Part shown: piece by piece, positions 52,718 to 61,847 of the stretch
How positions within the stretch are numbered: the first letter of the stretch is position 1
Layout of the letters: each line of letters begins with the position of its first letter
Assembly (NCBI RefSeq): GCF_051251085.1
Contig: NZ_JBPCZH010000001.1
Coordinates: forward strand, 248,001 to 312,000
Origin: Cernens ardua
GTDB lineage: Bacteria > Pseudomonadota > Gammaproteobacteria > Pseudomonadales > Halomonadaceae
Length of the DNA: 64,000 bases
Reading direction: 5' to 3'
Made by a program: the position numbers and the translations under genes
Notes under the pieces: generated by a model
What the model saw: the letters and a program-made list of their open reading frames with translations, nothing else
Database searches by the model: none
What the model was told of the DNA's origin: nothing

Positions 52718-53443
52718 TTAATGAACACTTGCCTGTTTGGAGGCAGACCCCATGAAACCGGCATTAATGGTGCTGTACTGGCTTTGCGGCTGAAAGTCTG
52801 CATCCTGAGCATGCAGATCAAGGAAGCCTTGTAACAGACGCGCCTGACGTTTGGCTTCAGTATTGGACATGTTGGATGAGTAAGAGGACATCAACGAGGA
52901 GTCATTATTACCGTAAGTCTGGGTAACGGGTTCGGACGCCAGACCTACGGTGCTCAACCCACTACTTCCAACATTACTGTAATTTGGCATGTTGGCTCGA
53001 TCCGCGATGCTGGCCATGCCTGATGATTGGCTAGCCACTGAGGCACCACCGGGGGTCGTTGAATGCCCACCACGATACACCTGAACCCCAGTAATCACCA
53101 TAAGGCTTACCGCTGCTGCTACAGCCGCATTTCCCATGAAAGAGAAACGAGCGAAACCACGCTTTGTAACGGCCTCACCACGCGCAGAATGTCGCGCGCC
53201 CTGCGGAATGGATTCATTGGCAGGTTGCTGTGCTTCAATACGCCGCATGACCTGCGCTGAAATGTCCGTGGTCACATCAATATCACGCTCGCGGCGCATA
53301 ATGCTGCCAATGACCTGATAACGGCGCCAGGTATCTGCCTCTTCGGGAGAATTATCGAGAGCCTTGAGAACACGCCGCAACGCGAGCTCGTCACCCTCTC
53401 CATCCACAACCGCTGATAGTGATTCCCTGACTTTCTGATTCAT
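52718..53443 (-). CDS. rseA: Anti-sigma-E factor RseA
   Basis: A 241-residue single-pass membrane anti-sigma factor. The N-terminal cytoplasmic domain that holds sigma-E starts NQKVRESLSAVVDGEGDELA with WRRYQVIGSIMR. A membrane helix follows at about residues 102-120 (MGNAAVAAAVSLMVITGVQV), then a Ser/Asn-rich periplasmic part that would bind RseB and be cut by DegS. ATG 53443 with GAGG 8 bases upstream is preferred to the GTG two codons earlier. It lies between rpoE and rseB. Confidence 0.92.
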   Translation of the reverse strand: MNQKVRESLSAVVDGEGDELALRRVLKALDNSPEEADTWRRYQVIGSIMRRERDIDVTTDISAQVMRRIEAQQPANESIPQGARHSARGEAVTKRGFARFSFMGNAAVAAAVSLMVITGVQVYRGGHSTTPGGASVASQSSGMASIADRANMPNYSNVGSSGLSTVGLASEPVTQTYGNNDSSLMSSYSSNMSNTEAKRQARLLQGFLDLHAQDADFQPQSQYSTINAGFMGSASKQASVH

Positions 53444-53541
53444 TGCCACACCCTCATGCTAGGCACTTAAGTAGTCGTTCTAACCAATAGGACAGTGCCT
53501 TGTTCAAAAAGTTTACTTAATTCCGAAAAAAAAGGACAAAT

Positions 53542-54153
53542 TCATTGCACAGTTGATGTGGTATGCCCTTCCAACGAGGGATTAAGCAACTCGTTAACTT
53601 TCGCATCAATTGCCTCACGTGCCCTGAAAATACGTGAACGAACGGTTCCCACCGGACACTGCATAACGTTGGCTATATCCTCATAAGCCAAACCGTCCAT
53701 TTCACGTAAGGTGATGGCTGTACGCAGATCTTCAGGCAGGTTATCAATGACGTCGAACACTACCTTTTCCAACTGGTCACGTGCAATGGAAGCTTCCGGC
53801 GTTTCGATATCAGACAAGCGCCCGCCTACGTCCAGTACTTCTGCATCACTAACATCCAGGTCACTGCCCGGCGGACGCCGCCCTCGGGCCACCAGATGAT
53901 TTTTTGCCGTATTGATAGCGATACGGTACATCCAGGTGTAAAAAGCACTTTCATTTCTGAATTTATCGAGTGCCTTGTACGCTTTGATAAATGCTTCCTG
54001 GGCAACATCCTGTACTTCGGCATGATCATGAACGTAACGACTGATCAAGCCGATTATTTTGTGCTGATACTTCTTCACCAATAGATCGAAGGCCCGGGTA
54101 TTGCCCGCCTGAGCTCTTTCAACCAACTGCTGGTCAGTCAACTCTGTTGACAT
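53542..54153 (-). CDS. rpoE: RNA polymerase sigma-E factor (AlgU/RpoE)
   Basis: A 203-residue ECF sigma factor for envelope stress. Region 2 has FDLLVKKYQHKIIGLISRYV and the core-binding DVAQEAFIKAYKALDKFR and FYTWMYRIAINTAKNHLV. Region 4 holds LPEDLRTAITLREMDGLAYEDIANVM and CPVGTVRSRIFRAREAI. Nearly identical in layout to Pseudomonas AlgU and E. coli RpoE (about 191-193 residues) with a small C-terminal extension. First gene of rpoE-rseA-rseB-mucD. A 20-bp direct repeat lies in its leader and a candidate sigma-E promoter about 480 bases upstream. Confidence 0.97.
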   Translation of the reverse strand: MSTELTDQQLVERAQAGNTRAFDLLVKKYQHKIIGLISRYVHDHAEVQDVAQEAFIKAYKALDKFRNESAFYTWMYRIAINTAKNHLVARGRRPPGSDLDVSDAEVLDVGGRLSDIETPEASIARDQLEKVVFDVIDNLPEDLRTAITLREMDGLAYEDIANVMQCPVGTVRSRIFRAREAIDAKVNELLNPSLEGHTTSTVQ

Positions 54154-54200
54154 GCTCTATCCCCTTGATCACTCATCAATACCGGCATCCGCTCATCCTT

Positions 54201-54247
54201 ACCATGGTTTAAAAGTCCTTTCCATGGTTTAAAAGTCCTTACCATGG
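54201..54247. repeat. 20-bp tandem repeat in the rpoE leader
   Basis: ACCATGGTTTAAAAGTCCTT (54201-54220) and TCCATGGTTTAAAAGTCCTT (54221-54240), one base different, are followed by a seven-base start of a third copy. It lies 48 bp upstream of the rpoE ATG. Confidence 0.85.
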
Positions 54248-54520
54248 CTGGGAACATGGTATGCAGAGCGTAAACGACTGGGTGGATACACTACCCGTGA
54301 CGAATCGTTTGGAGCCGGCCCATTAATCCATTCCTGTTGATGGCAGGTAAGCCGGGAACACCCGCGATATACCTGCTTTTTGTTATAACTGCTGAATATT
54401 GTAGTGAACATGCCCACTTTGATACGACGTATTGCCATTAATGACTACAGCAACCCTGATGGGATATTCACTGGATGTTTATGTAGTGAGCTGTTCACCG
54501 CTGAACTGACCTGATTTTGG

Positions 54521-54565
54521 ATACCATGCTTTTGAATGCCATATTTTTGAATACCATGCTTTTGA
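54521..54565. repeat. 15-bp tandem repeat, three copies
   Basis: ATACCATGCTTTTGA at 54521-54535 and 54551-54565 flank a middle copy ATGCCATATTTTTGA (54536-54550) with three changes. Confidence 0.8.
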
Positions 54566-54629
54566 ATAACAGGTAACAAATAACCGCAGCCAATCAGCTG
54601 TTTGTAACCGGGTGAAAACTCCGACAATT

Positions 54630-54657
54630 AATAGACAAGTTCTGCAGCAAAAAGTTC
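54630..54657 (-). promoter_or_regulatory. Candidate sigma-E promoter of rpoE
   Basis: On the minus strand GAACTT (54657-54652) is followed after exactly 16 bases by TCTATT (54635-54630). The -35 box equals the sigma-E/AlgU consensus; the -10 only partly matches TCTGA. The leader would be about 475 bases, which is long. Confidence 0.35.
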
Positions 54658-54974
54658 ATTCATCGAATACACTCATTTCTACCTGTATTATTTAATGGTA
54701 CTTGGCGACCATTAATTCAAGTGAAGTCGGATACATTGGTAACAAAAACAAAGGCGGACAACCCACCTCATGGTGTTCGATTTTCCTACCATGAACTGAT
54801 ATCTGTTACTATAACCGCAATACACTCTATTATTTTTCCGCTAATGGATTGTTTGGCCAACGGCTTAACGTGACCTGTCCGGCTCCCATCAGAACATTCG
54901 TGTTCATAACGTCAGGAGCTACCCTGCAGTCTTTATATCCCGTTGCCCTTTCCCCCTTATCAACAAGGTTTGTC

Positions 54975-56057
54975 ATGTCAGAAGAACAGGTCAATAACAT
55001 CAATGTGGTAGGTCAGCAAACACTGATTACACCTGAAGCCCTAAAAGAAAAACTGCCGCTCAGTGATACGGCATCAAAGACTGTCATCAAAAGCAGAGAG
55101 GTCATTCAGAATATTTTGTCGGGTGAGGACCCCCGCCTTCTGGTAGTGGTTGGCCCCTGCTCTGTTCATGATGTGAATGCTGCACGTGAATATGCCAAGC
55201 GGTTAAAGGCACTCTCTGAAAAAGTCGGTGACACACTATTTATCGTGATGCGTGTGTACTTTGAGAAACCACGCACCACGGTTGGCTGGAAAGGCTTGAT
55301 CAATGACCCGTACATGGATGACAGCTTCGCGATCGAAGATGGGTTGAGAATAGCTCGCTCCTTGCTGGTAGAACTATCCGAAATGGGACTTCCTCTTGCC
55401 ACGGAGGCGTTGGATCCAATTTCACCCCAGTATCTTCAGGATTGCATCAGCTGGTCGGCTATTGGCGCACGCACGACGGAATCCCAAACTCACCGCGAGA
55501 TGGCTTCGGGACTATCCGGCCCAGTCGGCTTCAAGAACGGGACAGACGGCAGTCTGGATGTTGCCGTAAATGCCCTCAAATCTGTAGCACACGGGCATAG
55601 TTTCCTGGGTATCAATCAGGGAGGTGAGGTATCTATCATCACCACACGTGGCAATGCCTTTGGACATACAGTTCTAAGAGGCGGTAATGGCAAACCCAAT
55701 TATGACAGCGTCAGCGTATCCCTTGCCGAACGGGATCTGCGTGAAGCAGGATTGAAAACGAACTTGATGGTCGATTGTTCTCATGCCAACTCCAACAAGC
55801 AGGCAGAACTTCAACCCCTGGTGTTGGAGAATATTGTCCAACAGATTCTGGAAGGCAATACATCCATCATCGGTGTGATGCTTGAATCAAATCTGAAATT
55901 CGGTGCGCAAAAGATACCCACCGATCTGAGCCAACTGGAATATGGTGTCTCTGTTACCGATGCCTGTATTAGCTGGGAAACAACGGAAGAAATTCTTTCT
56001 TCAGCGGCTGAACGCCTGAACACCACATTGCACTCGCGCATTAAAGCGGCTGAGTAA
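54975..56057 (+). CDS. DAHP synthase, class I (AroF/G/H type)
   Basis: A 360-residue 3-deoxy-7-phosphoheptulonate synthase, first enzyme of the shikimate pathway, condensing PEP and erythrose 4-phosphate. Family marks are VVGPCSVHD (about residues 56-65), the VYFEKPRTTVGWKGLINDP motif, the GARTTESQTHREMASGLS segment, GFKNGTDGS, the metal-binding MVDCSHANSNK and VMLESNL. Length is like AroF/G/H. The ATG at 54975 has AAGG 7 bases upstream; a longer frame from 54849 is not conserved. Which aromatic amino acid inhibits it cannot be told. The next gene, aroD, is convergent. Confidence 0.95.
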   Translation: MSEEQVNNINVVGQQTLITPEALKEKLPLSDTASKTVIKSREVIQNILSGEDPRLLVVVGPCSVHDVNAAREYAKRLKALSEKVGDTLFIVMRVYFEKPRTTVGWKGLINDPYMDDSFAIEDGLRIARSLLVELSEMGLPLATEALDPISPQYLQDCISWSAIGARTTESQTHREMASGLSGPVGFKNGTDGSLDVAVNALKSVAHGHSFLGINQGGEVSIITTRGNAFGHTVLRGGNGKPNYDSVSVSLAERDLREAGLKTNLMVDCSHANSNKQAELQPLVLENIVQQILEGNTSIIGVMLESNLKFGAQKIPTDLSQLEYGVSVTDACISWETTEEILSSAAERLNTTLHSRIKAAE

Positions 56058-56119
56058 CAGCTATAGGTAACAACTATAAATAACAAGCACAGATAACAGG
56101 TGCAGGTAAAAGCTATCGG
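56055..56119. repeat. 13-bp degenerate array starting in the DAHP synthase stop
   Basis: Five consecutive 13-bp units of pattern TAACa-rctAtagg lie at 56055, 56068, 56081, 56094 and 56107. The first TAA is the stop codon of the DAHP synthase gene. Copies are diverged, but all start TAAC or TAAA. Confidence 0.55.
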
Positions 56120-56168
56120 CCACAACGTCCTTTATGACGCCATTGCCGTTCGCTCCATCATCCTGGCC

Positions 56169-56192
56169 GTTACCCCATCATCATGGGGTAAC
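56169..56192. terminator. Hairpin between DAHP synthase gene and aroD
   Basis: GTTACCCCAT (56169-56178) and ATGGGGTAAC (56183-56192) form a perfect 10-bp stem with loop CATC, two bases beyond the aroD stop and between convergent genes. There is no T run on either strand. Confidence 0.5.
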
Positions 56193-56193
56193 C

Positions 56194-56991
56194 TTACACT
56201 TCGGGTTGATGGAGCAGGTGAAGTTTTCCCAGTATATTCTGAAGATTTTCCACGGCGACCTGCCCCGGCGCTGATGCTTTACCCAGTGTGCCAAATGTCG
56301 CATTCGATCCAAAGAATTCTCCACATACTCTGGAAAGCACACCTTTCCTGCCCATCGACATGGTAATCATCGGCAACCCGGGATATCGGTGGCGCAGGGT
56401 TGCTGTCGCCGCCATCAAGGCCAGGACATCATTGGGCGTTTTCGGCATCACCGCCATTTTGATGACATCGGCCTGTGTCAGACGCATCGCTTCCAGACGC
56501 TCAACAAGCTTCGGCTCAGGGGATGTTTGATTGAAGTCATGACTGGAGACAATCACGGCAACGTTGAACTTCCTTGCCTGCTGAATGACCTCTTCTACCA
56601 CTTGAGCACCCAGATTGAATTCCACATCTATATAAGCAGGTGCGGCACGTTCAATAATTGCTTTGTTGAGCGCACTGTAATCGGCAGGAGAGATATCGGT
56701 ACATCCCCCTTCCTTCAGGGTGCGGAAAGTCACTATAACGGGAAGAGAACCCGCTTTGGAGAGAGCCCGCTGCACGACGCCAACCACTTTATCCATTTTG
56801 AGAGCATCATCCAGGCGGTCGATACGGAGTTCGATCACATCCACCTGTTCATCGCGTGCAATGGCCTCAACCTGAGCCAACGCACTCTCAGCTTGTGCTT
56901 CCATCACCGGCACAATGATCGCGGGCGAAGCATGCTGCGGTGAAATAGCGGGTACACCCTGTGAAAGCGTGAATACCTGTGACATGTCCAA
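56194..56991 (-). CDS. aroD: 3-dehydroquinate dehydratase, type I
   Basis: A 265-residue class I dehydroquinase, third step of the shikimate pathway. The substrate-binding VIELRIDRLDD segment is present. The catalytic histidine is in VIVSSHDFN (about residue 146) and the Schiff-base lysine in ADVIKMAVMPKT (about residue 173). MSMGRKGVLSRV and FGTLGKASAPGQ complete the signature. The ATG at 56991 follows CAGGAG. It is convergent with the DAHP synthase gene, making this a small aromatic-biosynthesis pair. Confidence 0.95.
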   Translation of the reverse strand: MDMSQVFTLSQGVPAISPQHASPAIIVPVMEAQAESALAQVEAIARDEQVDVIELRIDRLDDALKMDKVVGVVQRALSKAGSLPVIVTFRTLKEGGCTDISPADYSALNKAIIERAAPAYIDVEFNLGAQVVEEVIQQARKFNVAVIVSSHDFNQTSPEPKLVERLEAMRLTQADVIKMAVMPKTPNDVLALMAATATLRHRYPGLPMITMSMGRKGVLSRVCGEFFGSNATFGTLGKASAPGQVAVENLQNILGKLHLLHQPEV

Positions 56992-57155
56992 CTCCTGACC
57001 TTTCTTTTCGCATTGCCCAACGGCTAAGCCTGAATCTTTTTATTTGTTACTTTCTGACCACTTTAACCTTGTTTTAAAGACTTGGTATTGAATAAGTTGT
57101 ATTGAAGACCTTGTCTTGTTCACTTTGTATCAAGTGCTTGATTTTTTCAGTACCT

Positions 57156-59324
57156 CTACTGCACAAGCTGCCCATCGATTTCACGACGAAAGGGAGGTAA
57201 TGAATCCAGTAGTGATTTACCATAACGTTTGGTTAAAAGGCGCCGATCCAGAATCGTTATGCGCCCCTGATCCACCTCTTTACGAATCAAGCGTCCACAT
57301 GCTTGCACCAGTCGCACGGAAGCATCGGGAACAGTAATTCGCATGAAGGCATTACCTCCGCGACTTTCAATCCATTCGGAAAGTGTGGCCCCTACCGGGT
57401 CGTCGGGAACCGCAAATGGCAGGCGCGTAATCACAACATGGGTCAGGTAATCTCCCGGCAAATCGATACCCTCGGCAAAGCTCGCCATACCGAAGATGAT
57501 GCTGCGCTCCCCTTTATCAACACGCTCACGGTGGCGCTTGAGCAACTCATGACGCGGAAGTTGGTCCTGAATCAGAATCGACTGAGCCAAGGACCGGGTC
57601 TTTTCGTTGTCATACAGGGATTGCTCAACCGCCCGCATCTGACGACGGGACGAGAAAAGCACCAATACGGCCCCCTGATCTTCCAGTGAGGAAACAAAGT
57701 CGATAATGGACGTTTCATGTTGCTCACGCTGCGCTGGATCAACCGCTTCTTTCGGGATGGAAAGCGTCGCCCGCGAATAATCAAAAGGGCTGGGCAATCG
57801 TTGGTAACGATAGCGATTGGCTAACCCGGCCTGCTCCTGATAACGCTCAAAGCCACCCAATGCGGTCAATGTTGCGGAGGTTAAAACCGCTCCAAAACAG
57901 CGTGCCCACAAGTGTTGTGCGAGTGTAGAAGCGGCACTGACAGGTGAGGCCGACAATACGACCTCTTCGCCCTGCTGTTCCCCGCTGGAAACAAATTCGA
58001 TCCAGCGTGCCTGTGGGGGGTTATCTGCGCTTTCATCGATAGATGCAAATGCTTGCCACAGGGCATAGGCATCCTGTGTTCGCCCATGAAGCATAGCGAT
58101 CAACGGTAACCATTGCTCGGCCACTTCCCGTGATAATCCATTACTTTTATCCGGGTCGAGACTTTCACGCAAAATCTCCAGCATGCCATCCAGCGCTTTA
58201 TGAAGGGCTGTAAAACCTTTAAGCAACTGAGTTGATTGTTCACGCAAGGCTTCAGGTACTCGCCCCATTTCAAAGCGATGCCGCCGCACATAGGCATCAT
58301 GGTCGGAAGGCTCTGCTGACTGACGCTGGAATTCCTGCAAGTAGGTCAACAGTTCCGCCAAACGCGTGTCAATATCATTCATTGCTTCGGGAATCGTAGC
58401 AAGATGACGGGCAATCACTGATTGCTTACCCAATGCAGTGTGCAAATCCGTGAGTGAGCGCTTGAGCAGATTCAGCCAACGAGACGCCCCATGCAGCGCC
58501 AGGCGATGATAGAAGTGATCAAGCGCCTTGTCAGGCAAGTGGTGGGCTTCATCAAAAACGTAAAAACATTCTTTGGGTGCTGGCAATACCATCCCCCCTC
58601 CGAGGGAAAGGTCCGCCAATACCAGATCGTGATTGACGACAATGATATCCGCTTCTTCAACCTGCTTACGCGCCTTGAAAAAAGCGCACGCCGAAAAATG
58701 GCCGCAGCGGCGATTGGTACATTGGCGGTGGTCAATCGTCAGGCTTCGCCAATCTTTATCCTCAACAGCTTCGGGCCAACTGTCACGATCACCTTTCCAG
58801 CGTCCGGAAGCGTATTCCGTCGCCATTTCATGGGCAAGTTCACCCAAATGCTCATTAGAGGAAGCATGTTCACGTTCAAACAGTGAAAGCGTTGGATTGG
58901 CTTCTGTACCATCCAGCACTTGCTCCAACCGGGAGAGGCAAAGATAACGACCACGCCCCTTGGCCAGCGCATAAGAGAAGGACAGACCCGAGTGCTTTTT
59001 AAGCGCAGGTAGATCCTGATTAAGCACCTGCTCCTGTAATGCCACCGTTGCAGTCGAAATAATCAGACGCTTTCCCATCGCCTGTGCAATCGGGAGAGCA
59101 GCCAGCAAATAAGCCAGTGTTTTGCCCGTACCCGTACCCGCTTCAAGCACGCAAATGTGCTCATTGCCGATTCGCAGGCCCTGATCATCACTTTCCACGG
59201 TGCCCAGCGTCCGTGCTATTTCAGCGATCATAAGCTTCTGACCATAGCGCGGTTTGAGGTCGAGCGAATCCAGCAGATGCCGATAGGCACCCTGAATCTC
59301 TTCCTTTAGCTCAGGCTTCAGCAT
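57156..59324 (-). CDS. dinG: ATP-dependent DNA helicase DinG
   Basis: A 722-residue XPD-like superfamily 2 helicase that unwinds R-loops, D-loops and G-quadruplexes. Walker A is EAGTGTGKTLAY and the Walker B/DEAH box is FDEAHHLPD. The iron-sulfur cysteines occur as Cys in GRGRYLCLSRLEQ and the CTNRRCGHFSACAFFKAR cluster. The helicase C domain includes LTSATLTALGGFER, IIFGMASFAEGIDLPGD and VQACGRLIRKEVDQGRI. I prefer ATG 59324, which has AAGGG upstream; 59351 and 59342 are in-frame alternatives. Length matches E. coli DinG (716). Confidence 0.95.
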   Translation of the reverse strand: MLKPELKEEIQGAYRHLLDSLDLKPRYGQKLMIAEIARTLGTVESDDQGLRIGNEHICVLEAGTGTGKTLAYLLAALPIAQAMGKRLIISTATVALQEQVLNQDLPALKKHSGLSFSYALAKGRGRYLCLSRLEQVLDGTEANPTLSLFEREHASSNEHLGELAHEMATEYASGRWKGDRDSWPEAVEDKDWRSLTIDHRQCTNRRCGHFSACAFFKARKQVEEADIIVVNHDLVLADLSLGGGMVLPAPKECFYVFDEAHHLPDKALDHFYHRLALHGASRWLNLLKRSLTDLHTALGKQSVIARHLATIPEAMNDIDTRLAELLTYLQEFQRQSAEPSDHDAYVRRHRFEMGRVPEALREQSTQLLKGFTALHKALDGMLEILRESLDPDKSNGLSREVAEQWLPLIAMLHGRTQDAYALWQAFASIDESADNPPQARWIEFVSSGEQQGEEVVLSASPVSAASTLAQHLWARCFGAVLTSATLTALGGFERYQEQAGLANRYRYQRLPSPFDYSRATLSIPKEAVDPAQREQHETSIIDFVSSLEDQGAVLVLFSSRRQMRAVEQSLYDNEKTRSLAQSILIQDQLPRHELLKRHRERVDKGERSIIFGMASFAEGIDLPGDYLTHVVITRLPFAVPDDPVGATLSEWIESRGGNAFMRITVPDASVRLVQACGRLIRKEVDQGRITILDRRLLTKRYGKSLLDSLPPFRREIDGQLVQ

Positions 59325-59520
59325 CGCGTTACCCTTACTCATCCTGCCCATTCATCACAATAGCGTCGTTATTTTTGCCATCGCAACATTTCGCATTGCG
59401 TGGCTTTTGGGGACAAAAATTCAGCCACTACATGACACCGGCCAACAGGGCACCGACAAATGTGTTCACTGAATTGTGCACATGGAAGCCCATACACTGA
59501 ATGCTTCTGCCAGATAAGTT

Positions 59521-59565
59521 CTTACCGGAAATCCCCTTACCAGACATTCACATACCAAAAATCCA
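59521..59565. repeat. 15-bp degenerate tandem repeat, three copies
   Basis: CTTACCGGAAATCCC (59521-59535), CTTACCAGACATTCA (59536-59550) and CATACCAAAAATCCA (59551-59565) share the CxTACC start and follow each other without gaps. Confidence 0.6.
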
Positions 59566-59571
59566 CCAGTC

Positions 59572-59623
59572 AAAAAGACACTTCCCGGAAACCCTGAGTG
59601 CTTCAGCAGGGCTCTCCGGGAAG
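59572..59623 (-). terminator. Intrinsic terminator of the RhlB-like gene
   Basis: Outer arms CTTCCCGG (59581-59588) / CCGGGAAG (59616-59623) and inner CCCTG (59592-59596) / CAGGG (59607-59611) form a long stem. On the minus strand GTGTCTTTTTG follows. It lies about 30 bases past the gene's stop. Confidence 0.75.
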
Positions 59624-59654
59624 CGGGAATGCTCAATAAGTGCCCGACTTCTGG

Positions 59655-61052
59655 TTAGAGCAACCCTTCAGGCGGATGCTCACAGGGCAATTTATCATCG
59701 ATAAAGCGTTCTATTTCCGGAAGTGAATAGGCATCTTCTTCCCCTACGAAGCTAATCGATGTTCCCTTGGCGCCCGCACGCCCCGTACGGCCAATGCGAT
59801 GCACGTAATCCTCGGGATCTTCCGGCAAGGTGTAGTTGATTACATGGGAAATATCCGAAATATGGATACCACGCCCAGCCACATCCGTAGCAACCAGCAC
59901 AGAAACCTCACCACTGCGGAATTCTTCCAACGTACGGATACGCTGTTTTTGCGGCACATCCCCTGAGAGCATGGCGACGTTGATCCCTTCCTTGCGCAAT
60001 GCATCATCAAGACGACGCACAACATGACGCTGGTTGGCAAAGACGATAACGCGCTCTACCTCTTGCTGTTTGAGCAGGTTCAGTAATAGCCTGGGTTTAT
60101 CGGTATCACCCACCAGATAAACATGCTGATCAACGTTATCCGATGTTGTAACGTCCGGTGCAATATCAACGTACTCGGGCTGATAAGTCCATTGACTCGC
60201 AAGATTGAGAATATCCTGTGTGAACGTGGCCGAGAACAGGAAGGTCTGACGCTCTTCCTTCTTCGGGGTCGCCCGTATAATGCGTTTGATATCCGGAATG
60301 AAGCCCATGGACAACATGCGATCCGCCTCATCGAGTACCAGTACTTCGACTTCGGATAGATCCGCTTCACGTTTCTGATGAAAATCGAGCAGGCGTCCCG
60401 GAGTGGCAATCAGGATATCGAGAGGTTTCTTGAGCTCACGCAGCTGGCGCTGATAATCCATACCGCCTACCGCACTGGCAATATTGATACCCTCCAGATG
60501 CTCAGCGAGCTGCTTGGCGTCTTTCTCAATCTGCAAGGCCAGCTCGCGTGTAGGTGCCAGAATCAAAGCGCGTGGAGCCCCCGGCTTCTGCCCCTCAGGC
60601 CGCCCTTCTTCAAGAAAATAACTGAAAATGGAGATCAGAAAAGCCGCTGTTTTGCCAGTCCCCGTTTGTGCCTTGCCGACAATATCTCCACCCAACAGTG
60701 TCTGCTTCAGCGCTTCCGACTGAATAGGCGTGCAGTACTGATACCCCTGATCCGCAATGGCCTTTAACAACGGCAATGGCAGATCAAAATCCTGAAAACG
60801 CCAGACACCCGGCTTAGGCGGTACTGCCACAATCTCGGCAGCCGATGCGCCAGAGGCGGTTTTCTCTTCCTGCCCTCTGCGGTTATTCGAACGCTGGCGA
60901 TTCGAAGACTGCTGACGGCGACGCCCAGAGTTGTTTTGGTTACGCGGTTTACGCCGCCGCCGAGGCCGGCGTTTATCACCGTTCTCGGCATTGTCGGTGT
61001 TATCGCTATGTTCACTCTTCGAGGGGGTCTGACTGTTTTCCGTCTCGCTCAT
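59655..61052 (-). CDS. rhlB: DEAD-box RNA helicase, RhlB-like
   Basis: A 465-residue ATP-dependent RNA helicase. After a very basic N-terminus ([26 protein letters not shown], about residues 25-60) the DEAD core begins with the Q motif [13 protein letters not shown], then [58 protein letters not shown] and [12 protein letters not shown]. The N-terminal extension and core resemble the long RhlB form of pseudomonads, a partner in RNA decay, so the symbol is probable but other RhlE/SrmB names are possible. ATG 61052 is preferred over 61088. Confidence 0.88.
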   Translation of the reverse strand: MSETENSQTPSKSEHSDNTDNAENGDKRRPRRRRKPRNQNNSGRRRQQSSNRQRSNNRRGQEEKTASGASAAEIVAVPPKPGVWRFQDFDLPLPLLKAIADQGYQYCTPIQSEALKQTLLGGDIVGKAQTGTGKTAAFLISIFSYFLEEGRPEGQKPGAPRALILAPTRELALQIEKDAKQLAEHLEGINIASAVGGMDYQRQLRELKKPLDILIATPGRLLDFHQKREADLSEVEVLVLDEADRMLSMGFIPDIKRIIRATPKKEERQTFLFSATFTQDILNLASQWTYQPEYVDIAPDVTTSDNVDQHVYLVGDTDKPRLLLNLLKQQEVERVIVFANQRHVVRRLDDALRKEGINVAMLSGDVPQKQRIRTLEEFRSGEVSVLVATDVAGRGIHISDISHVINYTLPEDPEDYVHRIGRTGRAGAKGTSISFVGEEDAYSLPEIERFIDDKLPCEHPPEGLL

Positions 61053-61564
61053 GATATCTCGACTGTTCTGTGGAATGGGACGCATCATGAATGCCCTGTT
61101 TCACCACTATTGGCAACATTGTGTGCATTCAATATCGTGCTTTTTCGTTCGCTGTCTTTCGTTCGCTGTTTTTACGATCTTTCGTTCGCCGTCCTTTATT
61201 CAGAATCGTCAGGACACGCGCAATTCTGAATACACTTTAGCAGCGGAATTGTGCTCTATCGTTAGCCATTACCGATGACCTGAAGCACCGATTACCCGAG
61301 ACATTACATATATCGGCAAAAGGGATAGAAACTTTAGCCCGGCTGATCATGTACAGCGTGTTAACTCATGAACTTATTATATCAGAGTCAACGCCCATTG
61401 GACGAACATCGCGAAGAATAGGTGCGTCAGAATGCGACAGCAGGGCCAACCTCTTGATAGAATGGACGTAATTCCAGAGTAGCATGCCCGGACACTCTTT
61501 TGATTCGGCGTTCAAGCCAACGTTTAATTCGATCCCATTCAGTTTTTGATTCAGGAATTTCAAC
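61053..61564. other. Divergent spacer rhlB / small basic protein gene
   Basis: This 512-bp spacer contains three copies of a 14-bp unit (61143-61193) and otherwise no recognised element. No ORF with a ribosome-binding site was seen before 61565. Confidence 0.45.
61143..61193. repeat. 14-bp repeat TTTCGTTCGCTGTC, three copies
   Basis: Adjacent copies at 61143-61156 and 61157-61170 differ at one base. A third (61180-61193, one change) follows after nine bases. Confidence 0.75.
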
Positions 61565-61846
61565 ATGACTCGTAAAAAGAAAACGCGCTCCATGGCGAGC
61601 CGTGTCACAATCCGCACAGGACGACGCAAGGATTTCAAGAAATGGCGCCATGAAAACCCGGATCAGGTCCACTCTTCCGAAAAGTATACGCGCAAGAAAA
61701 CCAAACAGCGCAAACAGCAGGCGGCACGTAAGCAGGAACGTCAGGCCAATGCGCCGGTACTGGAACTTCATGCCAGCGGAGGCAGTTCAACCGAGCCCAA
61801 TGAAAGCAATGATTCCGCCAAGCCTAATGATAAGGAACCATCCTGA
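61565..61846 (+). CDS. Small basic protein of unknown function
   Basis: A 93-residue protein I do not recognise. The first 60 residues are strongly basic ([52 protein letters not shown]), suggesting RNA or ribosome contact. The last 30 are acidic/polar ([20 protein letters not shown]). The opening faintly recalls YihI-type GTPase-regulating proteins, but that is weak. The stop is one base before the xthA ATG, so both are translated from one message, which supports a real gene. The ATG at 61565 has no strong Shine-Dalgarno sequence (TTTCAACATG). Confidence 0.6.
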   Translation: MTRKKKTRSMASRVTIRTGRRKDFKKWRHENPDQVHSSEKYTRKKTKQRKQQAARKQERQANAPVLELHASGGSSTEPNESNDSAKPNDKEPS

Positions 61847-61847
61847 C

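Larger units (their letters stand above)
54154..54974. other. Divergent spacer rpoE / DAHP synthase gene
   Basis: This long divergent spacer (821 bp) contains a 20-bp repeat (54201-54247), a 15-bp triplet (54521-54565) and a candidate sigma-E promoter toward rpoE (54630-54657). No gene is called: the reading frames over the repeats lack ribosome-binding sites. Confidence 0.5.
59325..59654. other. Spacer dinG-rhlB
   Basis: This 330-bp spacer contains a 15-bp tandem triplet (59521-59565) and the rhlB terminator (59572-59623). No gene was seen; the rightward frame across the repeat has no ribosome-binding site. Confidence 0.5.

Noticed and set aside
59501..59704. Rightward 67-codon frame with LPEIP-like repeats
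   Set aside because: It is the translation of the 15-bp tandem repeat and the terminator stem; no ribosome-binding site.
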